64,000 nucleotides of DNA from NCBI RefSeq assembly GCF_015207255.1, contig NZ_JADEXG010000006.1, forward strand, positions 57,442 through 121,441, written 5' to 3'. Of the stretch, positions 54,877-63,879 are shown in pieces. A program made the position numbers and the translations under genes. The notes under the pieces are model-generated. The model did not search any database. It was not told the origin of the DNA and worked only from the letters and a program-made list of their open reading frames with translations. The stretch comes from Vasconcelosia minhoensis LEGE 07310 (GTDB lineage Bacteria > Cyanobacteriota > Cyanobacteriia > Phormidesmidales > Phormidesmidaceae). The number at the start of each line of letters is the position of its first letter. Position 1 is the stretch's first letter.

Positions 54877-55959
54877 ATGGAAATCGGCATTCCCAAAGAA
54901 ATTAAAGATCAGGAATTTCGGGTTGGGCTGAGTCCCGATAGCGTGAAGGTACTAAACCGGCAGGGACATCGGGTTTTCGTAGAAAGTCAGGCGGGGCTGG
55001 GAGCGGGCTTTACCGATGCCGATTACAAAGCTGCTGGGGCCGAGCTGGTTAAAACAGCTGAAGCTGCGTGGCAGCGAGAGCTCGTAGTCAAAGTCAAAGA
55101 GCCGCTCGCAGCCGAGTATGGGCTGATCCAAAAAGAGCAAATTTTGTTTACCTACCTGCATTTAGCGGCTAACCGAGCGCTGACTGAGGCGCTGATTGCT
55201 AGCGGGGTGAGCGCGATCGCGTATGAAACCGTCGAAATCGCGGGTCAGCGACCGCTGCTTACCCCGATGAGTATTATTGCCGGACGGCTATCCGTTCAGT
55301 TTGGTGCTCGCTACTTAGAACGCCAGCAGGGCGGGCGCGGCGTGCTACTGGGCGGTATCCCTGGTGTTCAACCCGGCCACGTGGTCATTTTAGGAGGCGG
55401 GATTGTCGGTACAGAAGCCGCTAAAATGGCGGTTGGGCTCGGAGCACGGGTAACTCTAGTCGATATCAATATCGACCGGCTCAACCAGCTCGAAGCGCTC
55501 TTTGGATCGCGGGTCCAGCTGCTCTATAGCAGCGCTCCTAACATAGAAGCGGTGCTGCCCGATGCCGATCTGGTGATTGGGGCTGTCCTCGTACCAGGAC
55601 GGCGTCCGCCCCAGCTGATCTCACGTCAGCTGGTCAGCCAGATGCCGACGGGCGCGGTCATTGTCGACGTTGCCGTTGATCAGGGCGGCTGCATCGAAAC
55701 TGTCCGACCCACTTCCCATACCGAACCCGTTTACACCGAAGCTGGCGTACTGCACTACGGCGTACCTAACATGCCTGGGGCTGTACCTCGGACCGCTACC
55801 GCAGCGCTGAACAATAGCACCCTACCCTACATCCTTAAGCTCGCCAATCAGGGACTCCAGGCTTTGGAGCAGGACCCCGCCCTAGCCGAAGGGCTCAATG
55901 TCCAACGGCAGCAGCTGATTCATCCAGCTGTTCAGCAGGTTTTTCCGGAATTAGCTTAG
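54877..55959 (+). CDS. ald: Alanine dehydrogenase
   Basis: 360 aa, normal length. It interconverts alanine with pyruvate and ammonia using NAD. MEIGIPKEIKDQEFRVGLSP, the catalytic residues around FTYLHLAANR (His) and VVKVKEPLAAEY (Lys), the Rossmann motif VVILGGGIVGTEAAKMAVGL, and YGVPNMPGAVPRTATAALNN are all intact. A short GGATC-GATCC hairpin lies just before the start. A palindromic terminator follows. Confidence 0.96.
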   Translation: MEIGIPKEIKDQEFRVGLSPDSVKVLNRQGHRVFVESQAGLGAGFTDADYKAAGAELVKTAEAAWQRELVVKVKEPLAAEYGLIQKEQILFTYLHLAANRALTEALIASGVSAIAYETVEIAGQRPLLTPMSIIAGRLSVQFGARYLERQQGGRGVLLGGIPGVQPGHVVILGGGIVGTEAAKMAVGLGARVTLVDINIDRLNQLEALFGSRVQLLYSSAPNIEAVLPDADLVIGAVLVPGRRPPQLISRQLVSQMPTGAVIVDVAVDQGGCIETVRPTSHTEPVYTEAGVLHYGVPNMPGAVPRTATAALNNSTLPYILKLANQGLQALEQDPALAEGLNVQRQQLIHPAVQQVFPELA

Positions 55960-55964
55960 CACCC

Positions 55965-55986
55965 GCTGTTTTTTTAAAAAAACAGC
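55965..55986. terminator. Palindromic terminator after ald
   Basis: GCTGTTTTTTT directly followed by its complement AAAAAAACAGC: a perfect 22-base palindrome five bases after the ald stop. It carries its own T- and A-runs for both strands. Confidence 0.65.
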
Positions 55987-56013
55987 TCAGTAATCTCACC
56001 GTTTCTACTCGAT

Positions 56014-56042
56014 TTGTAAATGACTTAAAATTTAAGTATAGA
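56014..56042 (+). promoter_or_regulatory. Promoter of the DUF928-CHAT-CHASE2 operon
   Basis: TTGTAA (56014-56019), a 17-base spacer and TATAGA (56037-56042), after the ald terminator and before the DUF928 start. Each hexamer matches consensus at four of six positions. Confidence 0.55.
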
Positions 56043-56119
56043 AAATGCAAATTAAGGGTTGAACGGTGAGAATAGCTTCTACCGTTAGCCTTCGATTTGC
56101 TACTTGGAGCCCTTTGACT

Positions 56120-56911
56120 ATGCAACGGCTAATCTTATCTAGATGCCTAGCATCGTTCGGTGTGAGCTTGACTCTGCTAGTAGGTATGAGTACCCCTAGC
56201 CTGGCAGAGATGCGAAGCAACGATACAGTTCGTCAAGGGCTACCTGGCAGACGCATCAGCGGTGGTTCCAGAGCCCCCCGGGCTGGCTGCGTCAGCCAGC
56301 CCAACCAGCGTCTGATTGCCCTCATACCCCGTAGTAATTTAGGTCTGACGGCGACGGCTCAGCCTACTTTTTGGTTTGACCTACCTGCCCTCGATACGGC
56401 CAAGCAGGTTGAATTCAATCTCTTCAATCAAGCCGAAGAGCAAATTTACAGCCAAGCGCTAATTGCAACTGGGGAGGCGGGCGTTGCTAGCATAACGCTA
56501 CCAGAAACCCAGCAGCTCGCTCCGGGAGAAACCTATCGCTGGTCCTTTTCTATCATCTGTAATACCGAGAGTTCTGCCGCTAACCTCGCTGTCACGGGTT
56601 TCGTTCAACGCGTTGAGCTAACGCCAGAACTCACCGATCAAGTCGCCGAGATGTCGCTACAGGCCCGGCTTGACCTTTACGATCAGGCGGGAATCTGGTA
56701 CGACGGACTGACTGCACTAATCGGCCTGCGAAGCAGCCAGCCCTGGAATACGGCTATCGACGCTCGCTGGCAGACCCTACTCCAGTCCATCGGGTTAGAG
56801 CACACAGTATCAGCCTCTTTGGTCAATTCACTATTTGAGAGTAACGAGAATCAGTTCTCGACGCCACCCAAGCAAAGCCGTTTGACTTTGGCTGATTATG
56901 CTGCCCGCTAG
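56120..56911 (+). CDS. DUF928 domain protein, secreted
   Basis: 263 aa from ATG 56120, where GGAG is eleven bases upstream and the signal peptide (LASFGVSLTLLVGMSTPSLA) is well placed; a GTG at 56066 with AAGGG upstream would add 18 residues. The mature part is a DUF928 domain (about 45-210: APRAGCVSQPNQRLIALIPR, PTFWFDLPAL, YRWSFSIICN) with a conserved Cys pair. DUF928 is common in cyanobacteria beside CHAT and CHASE2 genes; its role is unknown. The last fourteen bases overlap the FHA-CHAT gene, so the two are coupled. Confidence 0.86.
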   Translation: MQRLILSRCLASFGVSLTLLVGMSTPSLAEMRSNDTVRQGLPGRRISGGSRAPRAGCVSQPNQRLIALIPRSNLGLTATAQPTFWFDLPALDTAKQVEFNLFNQAEEQIYSQALIATGEAGVASITLPETQQLAPGETYRWSFSIICNTESSAANLAVTGFVQRVELTPELTDQVAEMSLQARLDLYDQAGIWYDGLTALIGLRSSQPWNTAIDARWQTLLQSIGLEHTVSASLVNSLFESNENQFSTPPKQSRLTLADYAAR

Positions 56912-59378
56912 GGGGATGGGCCTGAGCAGATGGGTTCTAGGCTTTGCGGCTACAAGCTTAGCTTACCCGGATAAAGTCTTATCCGAAGTCACGCCAGCCT
57001 TAGACGGGACAGGTTCGCAGGTGACTCAGCAGGGAGAGCAGTTCAGGATAGAGGGTGGTTCTCTCTCGACTGACGGGAGGAATCTGTTCCATAGTTTTGA
57101 ACAGTTCACGGTCGAGGCGGGACGGTCGGTTAACTTTCTCTCAGCCTCAGAAATTCAGAATATATTCGGTCGGATTTCGGGCAGCAACCCGGCTATCATC
57201 GATGGCCTGATTCAGGTGAGCGGGAGCAGCGCTAATCTCTATTTGCTCAGCCCCGTCGGCATAGTCTTTGGCCCAAATGCCAGTCTCAATCTGCCAGCTA
57301 GCTTTACAGCGACGACAGCGGTCGGCACTGGTTTCGGTGAAAGCTGGTTGGAGGCAGGGACGGCAGGTTCCTACGAGGCTTTAGTCGGAGCGCCCAGCGT
57401 CTTCACGTTTGCGACTCAGCCCGGTGTAATCGTCAATGCAGGTAACCTCACCGTTGGGCCAGGGCAGTCGCTGAATTTAATCGGGGGCCTGGTTGCCAAC
57501 ACCGGCACCCTAGCCGCGCCCGATGGGGCAATTACGCTGGCCGCAGTTACAGGCGACCAAACGGTGCGGCTCAGTCAAGCAGAAGCGCTACTCAGTCTAA
57601 CCTTAGAGCCCGGGCTCAGTAATACCTCTGCCCCCAATCCACCGATCACCACACCGGCTGACTTGCCAACGCTATTGAGAGCCGGCCAAATCGATGCCGC
57701 CACCGGTTTGAGCATAGAACCTGACGGGACGGTTCATCTGGTTGGTGAGCCCCTCAACCAAGCTCCTGGCGCTACGGTCGCTGCCGGTACGCTAACGGCA
57801 GCAGACGAGCAGGTAAACATCCTGAGAGGACTAGACGAGTCTGGTGTTGGAACAGCACCTTTAGAGCCATCCGCAGTCCCAGAAGACCTTGCGCTGGAAC
57901 CCGTTTTGCCGGAGGAGGCGACTCTCACGGCATCAAATCCGACCTCGACTGAGAATTTATCCTCAGCCGTCGAAAACAATGGCCTGTCTACTGAGACGAC
58001 GCTCTCTAATGATTCCTTAGCTTCTAACCGAGCCCGTAGCGAAGTAGGCCTGGCCCCATTGACTACGGCGGAGAACGATGTTGCTGAACCCGCCAGAACG
58101 GTTCAGCCTGTACAGGCTTTGCCATCATTAGACAGCCAGGATTTAGCCGCGGATATCCCGTTCTATCTAGCTGCGGTCGAGACCGATCTATCGCGAGGCT
58201 TTGAGGATTATCTAGAACTCCCTGCGAGCAGTGCCCCCCCAGCGACGCTAGACGCGATTAGCGCTACTTTACAGCGGGCCGAGGATACACTGGGGATTAA
58301 ACCAGCTACGGTCTATATCCGCTTCAGCGACGCCGACCGGCTGACGCTGCTGATGATGACTTCATCGGGGCAGATTGTGCAGCAGGTCGAAGGTGTAACG
58401 CCAGCTCAGGTCAAGCTTGCAGCTAGGTCATTCCGCCAGCAGGTCACCGATGCGGTGCTGCCGCCTAGCCAATATTTACCTCTTGCGCAGCAGCTCTACG
58501 GTTGGCTAATCAAACCGATTGAGACCGATCTTGAAGCACAGAGGATAGACAGCATTGCGTTTGTTCTAGACGACGGGTTACGTCTGTTGCCCTTAGCCGC
58601 ACTCCATGACGGTGATGAATTTCTAGTGGAGCGTTACAGCGTTGGTATTTTGCCCACTTTTGGATTGACTGACTTCAGTCGATTTAACCCGCTACAGAAT
58701 GCCTCAACTCGCAATCCTGTATTGGCTATGGGCATGTCTGAGTTTGCCGATCAGAGCCGACTCGCGGCGGTGCCTTTGGAACTGATGCTGATTACTCAGC
58801 GGCTTTGGGGGGGAAAGTCCTATCTCAACGACGAGTTTACCCTGGCTAATCTACAGTCTCAGCTACAGCAAAAAGACTATGGGATTGTTCATTTCGCGAC
58901 CCACGCTGTTTTTAATCCGGGCGCGATGAAGGAATCTTATCTGCAGCTCTGGGATCGGAAGCTACAGTTTGATCAAATGAGACAGCTGAACTTTCAGTCG
59001 CCGCCGATTTCCTTACTGGTGCTGAGTGCCTGTAGCACCGCTGTAGGGGACCGGTCGGCTGAGTATGGGTTTGCCGGGCTAGCGGTAAATGCCGGAGCGC
59101 AGACTGTGATGGCAAGCCTCTGGCCGGTCAGTGACGAAGGTACGTTAGGGTTTATGGACCAGTTTTACCAGAACCTGAAAACTACGCCGAGCCGATCTGA
59201 GGCCCTACAACAGGCTCAAATCGCGATGCTGCGAGGCGAGGTTTGGATCGACCAGGGCGAGCTGCGCGAAACGACCGGGGCGATCGCGATGCTGCCAGAA
59301 CTGGCTGAAAGCGGCAGCTGGGATTTTTCGCATCCGGCCTATTGGTCAGCCTTTACGATGATTGGGAACCCTTGGTAG
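56898..59378 (+). CDS. Filamentous-hemagglutinin (TPS) domain fused to CHAT protease
   Basis: 826 aa. After a short hydrophobic N terminus, residues about 30-190 are a two-partner-secretion domain of the hemagglutinin type (LFHSFEQFTVEAGRSVNFLS, NIFGRISGSNPAIIDGLIQV, LYLLSPVGIVFGPNASLNLP). A Thr/Ser/Glu/Pro-rich linker runs to about 420. The C-terminal third is a CHAT peptidase: catalytic His669 in VHFATHAVF and Cys712 in LVLSACSTAVGD, then AGAQTVMASLWPVSD. This is a caspase-like Cys protease carried on a secretion module. The TpsB pore partner is not encoded nearby. Upstream DUF928 and downstream CHASE2 genes complete the operon. Confidence 0.91.
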   Translation: MLPARGMGLSRWVLGFAATSLAYPDKVLSEVTPALDGTGSQVTQQGEQFRIEGGSLSTDGRNLFHSFEQFTVEAGRSVNFLSASEIQNIFGRISGSNPAIIDGLIQVSGSSANLYLLSPVGIVFGPNASLNLPASFTATTAVGTGFGESWLEAGTAGSYEALVGAPSVFTFATQPGVIVNAGNLTVGPGQSLNLIGGLVANTGTLAAPDGAITLAAVTGDQTVRLSQAEALLSLTLEPGLSNTSAPNPPITTPADLPTLLRAGQIDAATGLSIEPDGTVHLVGEPLNQAPGATVAAGTLTAADEQVNILRGLDESGVGTAPLEPSAVPEDLALEPVLPEEATLTASNPTSTENLSSAVENNGLSTETTLSNDSLASNRARSEVGLAPLTTAENDVAEPARTVQPVQALPSLDSQDLAADIPFYLAAVETDLSRGFEDYLELPASSAPPATLDAISATLQRAEDTLGIKPATVYIRFSDADRLTLLMMTSSGQIVQQVEGVTPAQVKLAARSFRQQVTDAVLPPSQYLPLAQQLYGWLIKPIETDLEAQRIDSIAFVLDDGLRLLPLAALHDGDEFLVERYSVGILPTFGLTDFSRFNPLQNASTRNPVLAMGMSEFADQSRLAAVPLELMLITQRLWGGKSYLNDEFTLANLQSQLQQKDYGIVHFATHAVFNPGAMKESYLQLWDRKLQFDQMRQLNFQSPPISLLVLSACSTAVGDRSAEYGFAGLAVNAGAQTVMASLWPVSDEGTLGFMDQFYQNLKTTPSRSEALQQAQIAMLRGEVWIDQGELRETTGAIAMLPELAESGSWDFSHPAYWSAFTMIGNPW

Positions 59379-59449
59379 TTAACGAATAGCCGGTAGTTAG
59401 AAAGCAATGATCCAGGCTGGATCAATCGACGTTGCCAAATGGAGGTGAC

Positions 59450-61936
59450 TTGTCTGTCTCGGCGGTTATGAAGCAAATCAAACGGCGGCCCTATGGGCTT
59501 GTCAGTCTTTTAGTCACCGGCTTGCTGCTTGGATTAGGGCCATTCGTCGGCCTCTCTATGTTAGAGCTAGCAGTTTTCGACCAGATGACGCGTAGCCGAC
59601 CCGACCGGGGACCAGACCCGCGGTTACTCATCGTCGAGATTACTGAAGCAGATATTCGGGCTCAGGGGCGATGGCCCCTATCCGACCAGACGCTAGCCGA
59701 TCTGATAGCTACGCTTCAGTCCTATCATCCCAGGGTCATCGGCCTAGACATTTATCGGGATATTCCCTTTCCTCCAGGGCAGGAAGCGCTTAGACAGCAG
59801 CTCCAATCCCCCAACCTGGTAACAATTACTGGGCTTGGGGTCAGCACCGACAGTGCGGTGCCGCCGCCGCCAGGACTGGACCCGGATCAGGTTGGGTTTA
59901 ATGATTTTGTGATTGACCCAGACGGCATTTTGCGTCGCAATTTTATGTTTACGATGCTGGGGGAAGAAGAACTGTATTCCTTCGCCCTCCAGCTGAGTCG
60001 CCAATATCTGCAGCCTGAAAACAGTTCGCTGTCGGCAGATGCTGATGCCCTCACGCTAGGTCAGACTAAATTTTTGGCGCTGACGTCTGAGGCCGGTGGG
60101 TATACAGACATGAGCGATGCGGGCTATCAGATATTGCTTAACTATCGGTCAGCCGACCGGGTTGCCAGGCGAGTCACGCTGTCGCAGGTGCTGGACCAAA
60201 AGCTAAAACCAGAATGGATTGAGGATAGAGTCGTCCTGATTGGTGCTACGGCCCCAAGCCTCAAAGATTTTTTCTACACGCCCTACAGCCTAACGGCCGC
60301 CAGCAGCCAGGTTATGCCGGGGGTGGTTGTCCATGCCCAAATGGTCAGCCAAATTCTCAGCAGCGTCCTCGATCACCAGCCTCTTTACTGGTACTGGCCC
60401 GACTGGGCTGAAGCCCTTTGGATTTGGGTTTGGGCGTTTCTGGGGGGAAGCCTGGTTTGGCACCTGAGGCGCTCTGCCTGGTTGGGCCTGGCGCTATTGG
60501 CGGCGGTTGCGGGGCTAACGGCGACTGGATGGCTAATTTTTCTGCTGACGAATGGCTGGATTCCACTTGCAGCACCGGCGCTGGCGCTGTTGCTGACAAG
60601 CGTTGGCCTGGTCACCTACCAGGTTTTTCATCATTCTTTCTACGACGCACTGCTTGGCTTGCCAAATCGGTCTCTGTTTGTGGTGCAGCTACAAAAGGCT
60701 CTGAGAGGACTGCCAGTTAAGTCAACCGACGCGATCGCGGTTTTCTTGCTTGACGTCAATCACTTCAAAGCCATTAATGAAAGCTTTGGCCATCAGCTGG
60801 GTAACCAGTTGCTAATCCAGGCAGCAGCGCGGCTCAAAATCTGTCAGCCAGCTCAGGGGACGCTGGCTCGAATTGGTGGCGATGAGTTTTCCCTACAGTA
60901 TCGGGTTGAGACCCAGCAGCAAGCTCTCGACCTAGCTCAGCATCTACAGCAGATGTTGGCAACGCCCTTTGAGCTTAACCGGTCGCCGCTGACCGTCACA
61001 TTTAGTATGGGAATCGCCTTCGCCCAGTCATCGACTCACTCAGCTGAGAACCTAATTCAGGATGCCCATCGGGCAATGTCTCGAGCCCGGGTGTTGAAAG
61101 CTGAATGCTATGAAGTATTCAACCCTAAAATGCGATCAGAAGCGGTCCGACAGTTTCAGCTGGAAGCTGAGCTGCGCCGCGCCATTGAACGACAGGAATT
61201 TGTCCTGTACTATCAGCCTATTATTGCCCTCCAGACTCGACAATTGGCTGGGTTTGAAGCGCTAGTACGATGGCAGCATCCGCAGCGGGGCTTAATTTCG
61301 CCAGCTGAGTTCATTGGGCCAGCGGAAGAGACCGGACTGATTGTACCGCTGGGCCTCTGGATTTTGCGACAGGCCTGCCAGCAGATGTATGACTGGCATC
61401 AAGCCTTTCCTCAGCTAGGGCCGCTAATTATCAGCGTCAACCTCTCGCCTCGTCAGTTTAATCAATCCGATCTGACTCAGCAGGTCGCCCAGGTTTTGGC
61501 AGACTGTCACTTAGAGAGCTGTAGCCTGAAGCTAGAGCTGACCGAAAGCACAGCGATGGAAAACGTCAGCAGCACCATTGAGCAGCTGCTCAAGCTGAAA
61601 GCACTCAACCTAAAGCTGAGCCTGGATGACTTTGGCACAGGTTATTCTTCTCTGAGCTACCTGCACCACTTTCCTACCGATACGCTCAAGGTCGATCGGT
61701 CTTTTGTCAATCGCATGGTGGAGACCCAGGGCGACAGTGATATTGTGGGCACAATTATTGCCCTAGGCCATAAACTGGGAATGGATGTGATTGCCGAAGG
61801 GGTCGAGACTGAGGAGCAGTGTGTCCAGCTTCAGACCTTTGGCTGTCAATATGGACAGGGCTATCTTTTTTCTAAGCCGCTGCCCGCTCATACCGCAGCG
61901 GCGTTCATCGCTCAGCAGGTCACTCAGCTAAGTTAA
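59450..61936 (+). CDS. CHASE2-GGDEF-EAL c-di-GMP enzyme
   Basis: 828 aa from the TTG at 59450, chosen because GGAGG lies at 59441-59445; an ATG at 59468 is another choice. An N-terminal helix, an extracellular CHASE2 sensor (about 40-300: PRLLIVEITEADIRAQGRWP, VIGLDIYRDI, DRVVLIGATAPSLKDFF) and three membrane helices (about 325-395) precede a GGDEF domain with intact GGDEF near 476 and an EAL domain with EAL near 603 and DDFGTGYSSLSYL. It could both make and break c-di-GMP. CHASE2 next to CHAT and DUF928 suggests sensing of an external signal tied to the secreted protease. Confidence 0.93.
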   Translation: MSVSAVMKQIKRRPYGLVSLLVTGLLLGLGPFVGLSMLELAVFDQMTRSRPDRGPDPRLLIVEITEADIRAQGRWPLSDQTLADLIATLQSYHPRVIGLDIYRDIPFPPGQEALRQQLQSPNLVTITGLGVSTDSAVPPPPGLDPDQVGFNDFVIDPDGILRRNFMFTMLGEEELYSFALQLSRQYLQPENSSLSADADALTLGQTKFLALTSEAGGYTDMSDAGYQILLNYRSADRVARRVTLSQVLDQKLKPEWIEDRVVLIGATAPSLKDFFYTPYSLTAASSQVMPGVVVHAQMVSQILSSVLDHQPLYWYWPDWAEALWIWVWAFLGGSLVWHLRRSAWLGLALLAAVAGLTATGWLIFLLTNGWIPLAAPALALLLTSVGLVTYQVFHHSFYDALLGLPNRSLFVVQLQKALRGLPVKSTDAIAVFLLDVNHFKAINESFGHQLGNQLLIQAAARLKICQPAQGTLARIGGDEFSLQYRVETQQQALDLAQHLQQMLATPFELNRSPLTVTFSMGIAFAQSSTHSAENLIQDAHRAMSRARVLKAECYEVFNPKMRSEAVRQFQLEAELRRAIERQEFVLYYQPIIALQTRQLAGFEALVRWQHPQRGLISPAEFIGPAEETGLIVPLGLWILRQACQQMYDWHQAFPQLGPLIISVNLSPRQFNQSDLTQQVAQVLADCHLESCSLKLELTESTAMENVSSTIEQLLKLKALNLKLSLDDFGTGYSSLSYLHHFPTDTLKVDRSFVNRMVETQGDSDIVGTIIALGHKLGMDVIAEGVETEEQCVQLQTFGCQYGQGYLFSKPLPAHTAAAFIAQQVTQLS

Positions 61937-62007
61937 GGGTAATCTAACTCTGGGGCGATGTTATTCGAGGACGTTGTTGGCTAGCTTCACAGGGCTACTG
62001 ATAGGGT

Positions 62008-63276
62008 ATGCCCTTGACCTACATTTTCTCACTGCTGGCAATCGGTCTAGTGCTACTAGTTGCGACGCTGGGCTCGGGCTGGATTGCCCGTTTGCCGCTT
62101 TCCTCAGCCCTGGTCTATCTGATTGTCGGCGTCTTGTTAGGGCCATATGGGATTGGCCTGGTACAGATGCGTCCGGAGGCGCTGATGGTTCAGCGCCTAA
62201 TGGAGTTCGTCGTGATTGTCTCGGTATTTGGCTGTGGGCTGAAGATGAACCGGGCGCTGAAGCCATCGGCCTGGCAGAGTCCGATTCGGCTGCTTGGTCT
62301 GCTAATGCCGTTTTCGATTGTCGCGATCGCGCTTTCCACCCACTGGCTGCTGGGCCTGAACTGGGGCGCAGCGATTTTGCTAGGCGCAATCCTGGCCCCG
62401 ACCGATCCGGTGCTGGCCTCTGAGGTGCAGCTGGCCCACGTTGAAGATGCGGACGAGCTGCGGTTTGGCCTGACCTCTGAGGGCGGGCTGAATGACTCCC
62501 TAGCCTTTCCGTTTGTCTATTTTGGTCTGTTTGCCCTGAAGGATAGCCAGTGGGAAAACTGGTTTGTCACCTGGGCACTGGTGGATTTTATCTGGGCGAT
62601 CGCGGCGGGGATTGTCATGGGCATCGGCGTCGCTAAAGCTGTCGTCTGGCTTGACCATCGAATCCAGCGACGGCAGCCGGCAGATGACCTGATGGAGGAC
62701 ATCGTCGCCCTGAGTACGATTTTGCTGACCTATTCGCTGACCGAGCTGGTCAACGGCTATGGCTTTCTAGCCGTATTTATTGCAGGGGTGGTCGTCCAGC
62801 GAAACTACTACTGCGACCCTAACAAGCGACTGGCGCAGCTAAAATTCACTGAGCAGATGGAAAAGCTGCTAGAAGTCGCTGCAATGATTATCTTGGGTTC
62901 GCTACTTTTGGTTGACCCTATTCTCAGGTATGCTCCTGAGGGGCTGCTCACGGCTGCCCTCCTAATTTTGCTAATCCGGCCGCTGGGCGCTTTGCTAAGC
63001 CTATGCGGCAGCGGTATGCCTCTACCCACTCGCGGGCTGTTTGGTTGGTTTGGCATTCGCGGTGTAGGTTCGCTCTACTACCTCACCTATGCTCTGGGTA
63101 AAGGGCTGAGCGGAGATACGGCTGAGCGGCTGTCCTGGATTACCTATATTGTCGTAGTCACTTCTATTATCGTCCATGGGGTCAGTGCCTCGCCGCTGAT
63201 GGAGTGGTACGAGCATGACTTTAAGAGCGATCCGCCGTTGGAGACTGACCCGATTGCCCGTCTGGAAGATAGATAA
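62008..63276 (+). CDS. NhaP-type cation/proton antiporter
   Basis: 422 aa, about twelve hydrophobic segments. It belongs to the CPA1 Na+(K+)/H+ exchangers: LVYLIVGVLLGPYGIGL, then the ion-site LGAILAPTDPVLASEVQ (TDP) and LTSEGGLNDSLAFPFVYFGL (ND) pairs, and FGWFGIRGVGSLYYLTYAL. The C-terminal tail is short, without regulatory domains. It follows the CHASE2 gene by 71 bases on the same strand but has no clear link to it. Confidence 0.92.
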   Translation: MPLTYIFSLLAIGLVLLVATLGSGWIARLPLSSALVYLIVGVLLGPYGIGLVQMRPEALMVQRLMEFVVIVSVFGCGLKMNRALKPSAWQSPIRLLGLLMPFSIVAIALSTHWLLGLNWGAAILLGAILAPTDPVLASEVQLAHVEDADELRFGLTSEGGLNDSLAFPFVYFGLFALKDSQWENWFVTWALVDFIWAIAAGIVMGIGVAKAVVWLDHRIQRRQPADDLMEDIVALSTILLTYSLTELVNGYGFLAVFIAGVVVQRNYYCDPNKRLAQLKFTEQMEKLLEVAAMIILGSLLLVDPILRYAPEGLLTAALLILLIRPLGALLSLCGSGMPLPTRGLFGWFGIRGVGSLYYLTYALGKGLSGDTAERLSWITYIVVVTSIIVHGVSASPLMEWYEHDFKSDPPLETDPIARLEDR

Positions 63277-63321
63277 AGCGTCCGCAGGCGTTTAACCTAA
63301 TTTCAGCAGTTCTGAGCCAGC

Positions 63322-63660
63322 TCAGACACTGGCTAAGCGTAGAGCGTACTGAGCCTGTTCTTCGGCGGGAGCCGAGAAGCTCTCTGACCTGACCGTGAAG
63401 CGCGAGATTTCCTGCTGCAGCTGTTGGGCCGCTTCGTTGAGTTGGGAAATGGCCCGGTTAATCTCCCGCAGCGAGTCGGTGGTGATGGCCAAAAGCTAAC
63501 CATACTTAGAGTTTGCTTTGTAGAGTCAAAACTCTCGTCGAGAATCGCTTGTTCATTCGATGCGATTTCATCCGTCAGCGCATAGTAGTCTTCGATAATC
63601 GGTCTTGCGGACGGAATAGCCCAGCAGGGTTCTATCGCGAAGTTTGAGGTTAGCAAACAT
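63322..63660 (-). pseudogene. Remnant of a methyl-accepting chemotaxis protein
   Basis: The minus strand from 63660 encodes a typical receptor start (MFANLKLRDRTLLGYSV) and then stops. A second frame continues with TDEIASNEQAILDESFDSTK, and a third, from about 63497, encodes a receptor C terminus (SLREINRAISQLNEAAQQLQ, then QEISRF) closing at 63322. Three frames and about 110 codons replace a receptor of normally several hundred residues, so the gene has lost its signalling core by deletion and frameshift. Confidence 0.8.
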
Positions 63661-63838
63661 GAAAAGCTACCTAACTTTTAGATGAACTAAGTCTGACTGC
63701 TGCGGAAGTCATTAGACTCAGGAACAGAAGCTTGACGTCAGAAAGTTCAATTTGCTACTCAGATAGCTTGCCCAAAATCAAAGAAAGTTTCTCATCCGGG
63801 CTCGGCGGGTTGCCCTGACGAAAGGTTACGATTTAGCT

Positions 63839-63879
63839 ATGCCGATCATCGACGTGCAAAACCTGAGCAAGGTCTATAG
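63839..63879 (+). pseudogene. ABC transporter ATPase gene, cut by an IS element
   Basis: An ATG at 63839 starts MPIIDVQNLSKVYS, the N terminus of an ABC-type ATPase of the kind that continues with P-V-A or similar in drug/export systems. After about 14 codons the sequence changes to an IS end (TGGACCCC), and the frame stops at 63904. The rest of the gene may lie beyond the element, outside the window. Confidence 0.75.

Noticed and set aside
56898..59378. CHAT protein as a CRISPR-associated or gasdermin-type defence protease
   Set aside because: No CRISPR, gasdermin or other defence gene is nearby, and the N-terminal secretion domain points to an extracellular role.
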